The notes under the pieces are model-generated. The model was not told the origin of the DNA, did no database searches, and worked only from the letters and a program-made list of their open reading frames with translations. The translations under genes were made by a program, and so were the position numbers. A DNA stretch of 64,000 bases, taken from contig CM007989.1 of assembly GCA_002189035.1 (NCBI GenBank), positions 3,906,001 to 3,970,000 of the forward strand, written 5' to 3'. Numbering within the stretch: the stretch's first letter is position 1; every line of letters starts with the position of its first letter. This DNA comes from Utricularia gibba (lineage: Eukaryota > Streptophyta > Magnoliopsida > Lamiales > Lentibulariaceae). Shown here piece by piece: positions 57,758-64,000 of this stretch.

Positions 57758-60700
57758 AATGTTATAACCCATATTTTTTTTATACGATTTGGACATATAA
57801 TTCTCACGATTTTATATTTTTCTCTTTTGAAATAAAATGCCTCGAACATTAGGATAACTCTATTTTTAAGCACATTTACTTCTCTATCCGTAATGAATGT
57901 GAGATATTATTTAAACCCATGGACTTACATTAAAAAAATCAATTTAGAATCATTTAAAAGTCTTTTTATTTTTCTTTTTTTGTTACATTATGATAGATGT
58001 TTTTAAGAATCTGGAATTGAATTGAAGATTATAAAATTGAACTTAAATCCATTATTTTGGGTTTGATTCAATAATTTTATAAAAAATGCAAAGAATCATA
58101 AATTTAAAATATTAAATTTCGATAAGTATCTATATTTTTATAATATTTCTAAAATCATTTAAACATGATTTAACAAACAAAACTACTTATAAAATACTTA
58201 TCTAATGAAAATGCTTCGCGTTAGATCTGATTTTCATATTTTCCGAATTGAATAGCAATCCCATATTATATTCATTTTCAAATTTATAATTGACATTTTT
58301 GGGGTTGTAAATTTAATCTAAATTCTTGAAATTAAAAACGCGCATTTCCTGAAATGATCCTGATTTATTACATCATGCATGATGACAGTGGGGCCCAAGA
58401 CATCGAAAAATTACAGGTGTCGCGCGACGAGAATGTAAAAGAAATAAATGTAATTTATGATGGCTGCGAAGACCATTAAGAAATATATGTATGATGTACC
58501 AGTCCACGACCAGGGTCCACAATGTATGCTTTTAAACGTATGGGGACCAAAATGAAATATTTTATCCATCAATGTCTTATTTCCGTTTATGGCCTCATTA
58601 TTTAAAAAGTTTTCATTACTAAAACTCGATTGAAGATGCGGCAAACGTGCCCTAAAATGCATGTTTGATATATTTGTTTTTTTGTGCATATACTTAATAG
58701 CTAATGATGATTATTATGTCCTAAACCTCGAAATCAAATGTGAGACTTTTTTATTCTATTTATTCAAAATCATTTTTGATGAAGTGATTCTATGTAAAAA
58801 TGGTATTAGGTTCATAATGCTTTTGATTTGTTGAAATAATTTATATTTGATAAAATATTTTAAACATAATTGAGTTGTTTTTCAGGTATTAATTTATGCT
58901 AAATTACAAAAAAAAATATTGAATTATATAATGACAACTTTGAATAATAAATTTGAAAAGTAATTTTAATAAATGAAGTTTGGGAAGTACACCTTCTTAA
59001 AAAGAAGAAATAATTCTTTACTTTTAATATTTCTAGAATGAAATTACATATATTTGATGATAATAATAATATTTCAATAACGTTTTTTTAAAAACAAACT
59101 ATGAAAAAAAATAGATTGAATTGTTATAAATATACTATAAAAATAAAAATATATATATTACATTTAATATTTTAAAATTTCATTATAAAATGGAATCTAG
59201 GTTGTTTAGCAATGGGAGCCGCCCCCATGACATGACATGACATGACATCACGGCAGCCAGGGATGGCGGGGCGGGAAGAAATCAGATTGTACGGAATGGA
59301 TGGGGACTGGACCCCCGAGAAGAACCAGCGAGTAAACAGTGTGTGCAATAATTTGAATTATTTTGTCCGATGACAACTATCATTTCCCTGGTTCCCAAAC
59401 TCCAGTTTGGGGATCCCTTTTACACGCCAGTTGTCCGTCCATGTCTACTCCTCCTCCGCGCAATCATGACCTTGTCTAAACCATCCCCCGAGCTTCAGTT
59501 TCAGCGGTGGAGCCGAGAAGAGGAAGAGGAAGAGGGGAGGGGAGGGGAGGGGACTGTCTCCTTCCGTTAAGAAACTGAAACTGAGCTGCTTAAGAATCCA
59601 ATAATGGTGGTCGGTCTTGTACAAAACTGGCCACTCTCCGTGATGCATTACAAAAGTGCCCATCCTGTAATTTTTATTATAAAAATGGCGGCTTTGATTT
59701 AAAATAATCAAAATAATAAACTATTTATATAGTTATATATTTTATTTTATGAAATAAATAAACGTTTTTAATTTTTAAAAATAATAAATAATTTTGATTC
59801 GAAACATAATTCAAATAATTTCATATTAATCGTTATCTTTCAAAATGTTTTTTTCAAATGGAATGTGTGAGTATAAAAATTGAAAAATCATTATCTTTCA
59901 TATTTTAATGCAGTTTTAAAAGTTGATTTTTTTAAAAAAAGTTTATATTACTTTGAGTAAAGTTATAATAAGAAATTTTAAAAAATAAAAATTATTTTAA
60001 AAAAATATGATTTATTTTAGTTTTAATTTTAGTAATATTTTAAAGAAATATACAAACATTAAACAATTTAAAATATGACTTTCTAATTTTTACAAATATA
60101 GTATAAAGAATTTTAGATATTTAAATATTTTTATTACAAAATGAAAAATAAAAAAAATCATATATACATATATTGATATATGTTGTATTATTTTTTAAAT
60201 GAAGTATGGCCAATTTTATAAGAAAAAACATACACATACAAATGTGAGAATATGTCCACTTTTGTAATTATCTCCTAATGGTGTGGAATGGGAGATAGGC
60301 GTAGGGCGAGGGGCGGAATCATCATAAGCCTGTGATTAAAGAGCCTAAGGGAGCCTGGGAGAGTAGAGTAGAGTAGATGGGGGAGTAGTATCAAGTACAG
60401 TGGCGAAAAGGAGGAGTGGAGGTGAGGTGATGGGTGTCCCCTGCCCTGCCCCAACCTACCAATAGACTATTTACGTTTCATGAGAGCAAAGTCTCACCTA
60501 CACAGATAGAATCTTTTCAAAACGCCACCCTCTACAATTACCTTCATCATCATCGCACCAATCCACCACCAACCTCCCTGCTGCTGGTGCTCCATACTTG
60601 TGAAGATAGGTTTCATGCGCACCCATTACTAATCTCATGATCGCCTTCCCCAATTTGTGCCACCTTTAAGACTAACATAAGTTAATCTTTCGAGTGAGTA

Positions 60701-61370
60701 CTCGACATAGAATGAGCTTCGAAATGGTATGTGATGAATAAAGTCAATAATCACAATTAATTGAATTATTTCAATTACTCTAAAGAGCTCCCTTGGGTCT
60801 GAACGTTTTCGAAGCAATACACATGAGCACATCAGAAACCTGAAATTTTTCATCATTATATTATAATCATAATCGCATGTTTTGGAAATTAAAAATTACC
60901 TATACGCCTTCGCATGACCAAGACTAACCCCTTGGAGTCTTGTATACTCACCAATCTTTGGCAGATAGTTTCATTTTATTTAAATATAAGTAGTTGATAA
61001 GACGTTTTAAATTGAATCTAAATTAACGTGCATATTAAAACCAAAAGAAAATTATATTTTTCGCGTTAAATTTCGTATGCATGTTTTCCAAACATACATA
61101 AATTCATTTATCAAGTTTGTTTCAAATCTAAATCAATAAGTATATTTTGTACGTATTAAAAAATGAGTATATCAAACACAGAAACTTAGGCATCAATGCA
61201 CACCGCGCATTTTAGAGTAAATGGGGATTCCAAGTGGTGGTCTTAATTTTCTAGCCCTATCAGACTACCCACTCGCGTCATTCCTTGGCCTCACCCCACT
61301 GAGATTTTCCAGATCCGAGATGCAAGTCTCCATCTCTAGGGCAAAGAGTCCTTGTCAAAGCATCAACACC
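57758..61370. other. LTR remnant and A/T-rich intergenic region
   Basis: The first few hundred bases are probably the upstream LTR of the minus-strand element. The rest is A/T-rich. Patches of balanced DNA lie at 59200-59690 and 60240-60660, with an ATGAC repeat at 59227-59248 and a GGGGA-type purine run at 59533-59552. Short open frames show no motifs. The right end is the promoter side of the MIR172 locus. Confidence 0.55.
59227..59248 (+). repeat. (ATGAC)n short tandem repeat
   Basis: About four copies of a five-base unit. Confidence 0.8.
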
Positions 61371-61379
61371 CCATCTCTT

Positions 61380-61386
61380 TATATAT
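61380..61386 (+). promoter_or_regulatory. TATA box of the MIR172 locus
   Basis: TATATAT followed by C/T-rich DNA predicts a transcript start near 61411, about 110 bases before the hairpin. Confidence 0.5.
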
Positions 61387-61433
61387 CCCTCCTCCTCCCA
61401 CCTTCAGCTCTACCACGGAGCAGTGTAAAACAA

Positions 61434-61526
61434 ATGTATGAATGGAGCTTCTTTCTAGGGTTTATGGGTTCATTTCCATCCTCTGCATTCGTGGAGGGAT
61501 GCATTGTTCAAGACCAGGAGCCGTAG
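61434..61526 (+). CDS. 30-codon ORF in the MIR172 primary transcript (candidate miPEP)
   Basis: This is the first ATG after the predicted transcript start. It encodes 30 residues starting MYEWSFFLGF and ends with TAG inside the base of the hairpin (61524-61526). Small peptides from primary miRNA transcripts (miPEPs) have been reported, including one from a MIR172 gene in soybean. Here there is no evidence beyond position, so translation is unproven. Confidence 0.3.
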   Translation: MYEWSFFLGFMGSFPSSAFVEGCIVQDQEP

Positions 61527-61624
61527 GTTTCTGGTGCGGCACCTTCAAGATTCACAGAGGTCTAGAGGGTTTGCCACTCAGATTGATGCGAATCTTGATG
61601 ATGCTGCATCGGTAATCAACGGCT
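61519..61624 (+). ncRNA. MIR172: microRNA172 precursor (MIR172)
   Basis: The 3' arm contains GAATCTTGATGATGCTGCAT (61590-61609), the miR172 sequence from its second base; the base before it is C, where Arabidopsis copies have A or G. The 5' arm has GTGCGGCACCTTCAAGATTC (61534-61553), which pairs with it with two mismatches and two G-U pairs. Pairing extends outward: AGCCGT (61519-61524) is the exact complement of ACGGCT (61619-61624). The mature strand on the 3' arm is normal for MIR172. miR172 silences AP2-type genes that control flowering time, floral organs and phase change. A TATA box lies at 61380. Confidence 0.9.
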
Positions 61625-62776
61625 GAGGATGCAGAACAAGGAAGACACACCGCTATGGTTCCAACACAAAAGGGTTGTTCTGAATTTGAGCTCTTTTTTG
61701 GTCTCTGGGTAAGCTCCTGTCGAGTGTTAAAGCTTCATTGCTGAATCTACAGATGAACAGGATGACAGATCTGCGGTGAAGTGGTGGTCTTCTTCATTTA
61801 TTTCCATTGCAGAGATGGAATCACAAGAATTTACTCCCTCTGTAGAGCTCTGCCATCCTCATATTTTCCATGACATTTTATTTCCTTTTTCTTTAAACAC
61901 CAATTATCTGCTTGTTTCTAAAAACCAGCAACAACATGAAGAAGGTGGGCTCGGAGTCTTCTCATCATTCAACGTTGTCGGGTTTCAGCTTCTATCACAA
62001 AGAGAGTGACCCTCGTACGGACTGAAGACGATGCTCGCTGTGACTCAATCCTCCTTTTTGGAGTCTACTAACACAGGCTCCTGCGATCATCGTCTCCTTG
62101 AGATCAGTAGGAACTTGATGAATGTCATAAACCGCCACAAGTTCTCACTGCGCTTCCTGCTGAATGCGGCGGCTGTGGGATGTTTGAAGGAAGTGCATGG
62201 GGATGAAGCAACGAAGTGGGGTAGTAGAAGAAGATTTTACCACGGGAAGAGGAGAAAAGAGGAATGACAGAGCGGCAGAACTGAGACAATGAAACAGTAG
62301 CCGTGGCCGTGGACAGCCCATTAACTGCAGAAAGGCTTCTGGTGGAGCGGAGCCGCGCTGCTTGCAGAGCATACACAGTAATTAATGACTCGAAATTCCA
62401 TGGGAGCAAATTCAGTGGGGGTAGAGAGTAGAGACTCCATCTCTTTCACCCTCCCCCGTCTGTCTCTCTCGCGCGAGCATCAGGGGTCTTGTTGTAAATA
62501 TGGAAAACTTCAAGGCACGATATGTAAATACAAAGAGTATTTTGTTTGAATATTTTTTTAAAATGAATTAAATCGAGTTATTAATTTTTTATTAAATAAG
62601 TTGAAGATATCCAAATGCTATAGAATTTTTTTAAGGACTCCACATCAAGATGTTATGAAAGCTATCGAGGTACTCGGGGTGGTACAAGAAGTACCAGTAA
62701 TATGTTGAGAGTATTTCAACACTATAGAGGTATCCAAACACTTGTTATTTAAGTATTATGTATCTTTGAACACATA
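61625..62776 (+). other. downstream part of the MIR172 transcript, then A/T-rich DNA
   Basis: Balanced composition continues to about 62510 and may be pri-miRNA, possibly spliced. Open frames at 61776-62009 and 62031-62267 lack motifs. From 62520 the DNA is A/T-rich. Confidence 0.4.
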
Positions 62777-62991
62777 GGGTGTGTTTGATAGCTATATCGA
62801 TATACATTATCTTGATATAAATTTATCCATAATATCAGGATAAATTTAAGGAAGGGTTATATGTGAGATAAATGTATGCTTATAATAAAGAAAAAAAATA
62901 TACTGAGATAAATTTATACTGATTATCAAACATATATTATATATTCTAGTACCCGATGTATTTATGTTTATACCAGCTATCAAACTCACCC
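62777..62991. mobile_element. small MITE with terminal inverted repeats
   Basis: The left end GGGTGTGTTTGATAGCTATAT is mirrored at the right end by ATACCAGCTATCAAACTCACCC, sharing GTTTGATAGCT. ATA flanks both ends, a possible target duplication. About 215 bases, A/T-rich, non-coding. Confidence 0.62.
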
Positions 62992-64000
62992 ATAAGATAT
63001 AAAAGTCTACTTGTTCTCTAATATATGAGTTGTAGAGTTGGGTACTAATCTCACTTAGTGGGTAACGAGTCGAACATGCCGAGTCAACATCAAGAATTTT
63101 TAAATCAGTGAATACGATCGATGAGTTGATGTGCTCAACTCTTTCTGAGTCACAAATTGACACATAATTAGTTCAATAATTCCAATATTATAATAATTTA
63201 TGAAAAATCTTACCTTTAAATAGGTGGCCAATTTAAGCACCTCAAACATTGGATTGTAGTGTCTGGACGTGTTAACAGCCACCCCATTGTTACAAGGAGT
63301 CTGTTGTTAGTGTGTTGTGTCATACTTTCATGTGATTTTATTATCTTGTATTCTTTGAAACACATTGTAAAATTCTCAAAATTCTCAAATCTTAACAAAA
63401 TGAATTTGGCATCATGTGAGTACATTACAACTTTACAACTATCCTTTTAAAGGTCTTCAAACACTGCAAACAATGTGGAATCATGAATGAAGTTTCAACC
63501 GTGATCCAAAAAATATTGGTAAGTTGCAATTATTCTCCAAATGCAATGTGGGCAATGTGAACAGTACCAAACAAGTAAGTAAGAGATGGGAGAATGATAA
63601 CACCGTTTTTATTGTGTTTTTAAATATGTTTTTAAGTGTGTTTTGTAGGGTTAAATGTTGCTTAGGGTGCTAAAATGTTTTATTTTGCATATTTAGACTG
63701 TTGAAATATGTTTATTGTGAAAACAAGCTCAATTGGCAACAATTGAGCCGAAAACTCTAATATTTAGTCTAGTCTATGTTTTAAGTCTTACTAGAGTAAG
63801 AGCTAGTACTTTAGCAATGCACTTTCCGCGTTGACAAGTCAAAGTAGACAGAAAAGCTGTACAAAAGTCACTTTCCGCCGAAAGTAGCCGCCCTTCTGAA
63901 AAGATAAGATTTGGAGCAGACATCTCACTTCTAGAAAACTTAGGAAAGGACAATGCTACCCTTAATTTTGAGCTGCAAAAGGGAAAAGGAAGGGAGAGAA
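62992..64000. other. right-end intergenic region
   Basis: A/T-rich to about 63600. The last 300 bases contain repeated-looking phrases (CACTTTCCGCGTT and CACTTTCCGCCG) and could be part of a retroelement entering from the right. No gene supported. Confidence 0.4.

Overview
This is nuclear DNA from a flowering plant. The evidence is spliced genes with GT-AG introns, long A/T-rich intergenic deserts, LTR retrotransposons and MITEs, and plant-only families: a CslA mannan synthase, an FRA8/IRX7 xylan glycosyltransferase, a chloroplast Rieske oxygenase of the PaO/PTC52 group, a DUF868 protein and a MIR172 hairpin. The sequence alone does not fix the species. No bacterial, plasmid or phage content is visible.

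Layout. 1-2.3 kb: an unassigned open frame at the left edge and a DUF868 gene (-). 2.3-11 kb: mostly A/T-rich spacer with two G/C-richer blocks that I could not assign. 11-14.2 kb: a ten-exon NAT12-type nucleobase-ascorbate transporter (+) whose first exon appears to carry three single-base frame changes. 15-17.1 kb: a tandem pair of small intronless genes (+) sharing a DLN motif and a C-terminal PNKYRDSVL box. 19.1-25 kb: a small DUF7054-type gene (+), U2AF35 (-) and a complete nine-exon CslA gene (-). 29.2-31.4 kb: an SRPK-type SR-protein kinase (-). 32.8-35.2 kb: the PTC52-like Rieske oxygenase (+). 37.5-39.2 kb: the FRA8/IRX7-like GT47 gene (+).

40.4-44.3 kb is a scrambled Ty3/gypsy element with two LTRs, a tRNA-Met primer site, gag remnants, a nested copia-like LTR and a pol fragment in the opposite orientation. 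44.7-49.6 kb holds a divergent pair, an alpha-L-fucosidase (-) and ABCF1 (+), about 0.47 kb apart between start codons. At 50.2-50.5 kb is a small secreted protein (-) with an IDA-like LPKG...SAPSR..N core. 51.4-57.8 kb is a decayed minus-strand Ty3/gypsy element broken by a 2.8 kb insert. The right end is A/T-rich except for a clear MIR172 hairpin near 61.57 kb, with a TATA box and a 30-codon ORF upstream, and a MITE near 62.9 kb.

The genes are ordinary independent plant loci, not an operon. CslA (mannan), FRA8/IRX7 (xylan) and alpha-fucosidase (glycan trimming) share a cell-wall and glycan theme. U2AF35 and SRPK both act in splicing, but their nearness is probably chance. The items most worth a second look are the MIR172 locus with its candidate peptide ORF, the IDA-like precursor, the frame breaks in NAT12, the tandem DLN genes, and the internally inverted retroelement.
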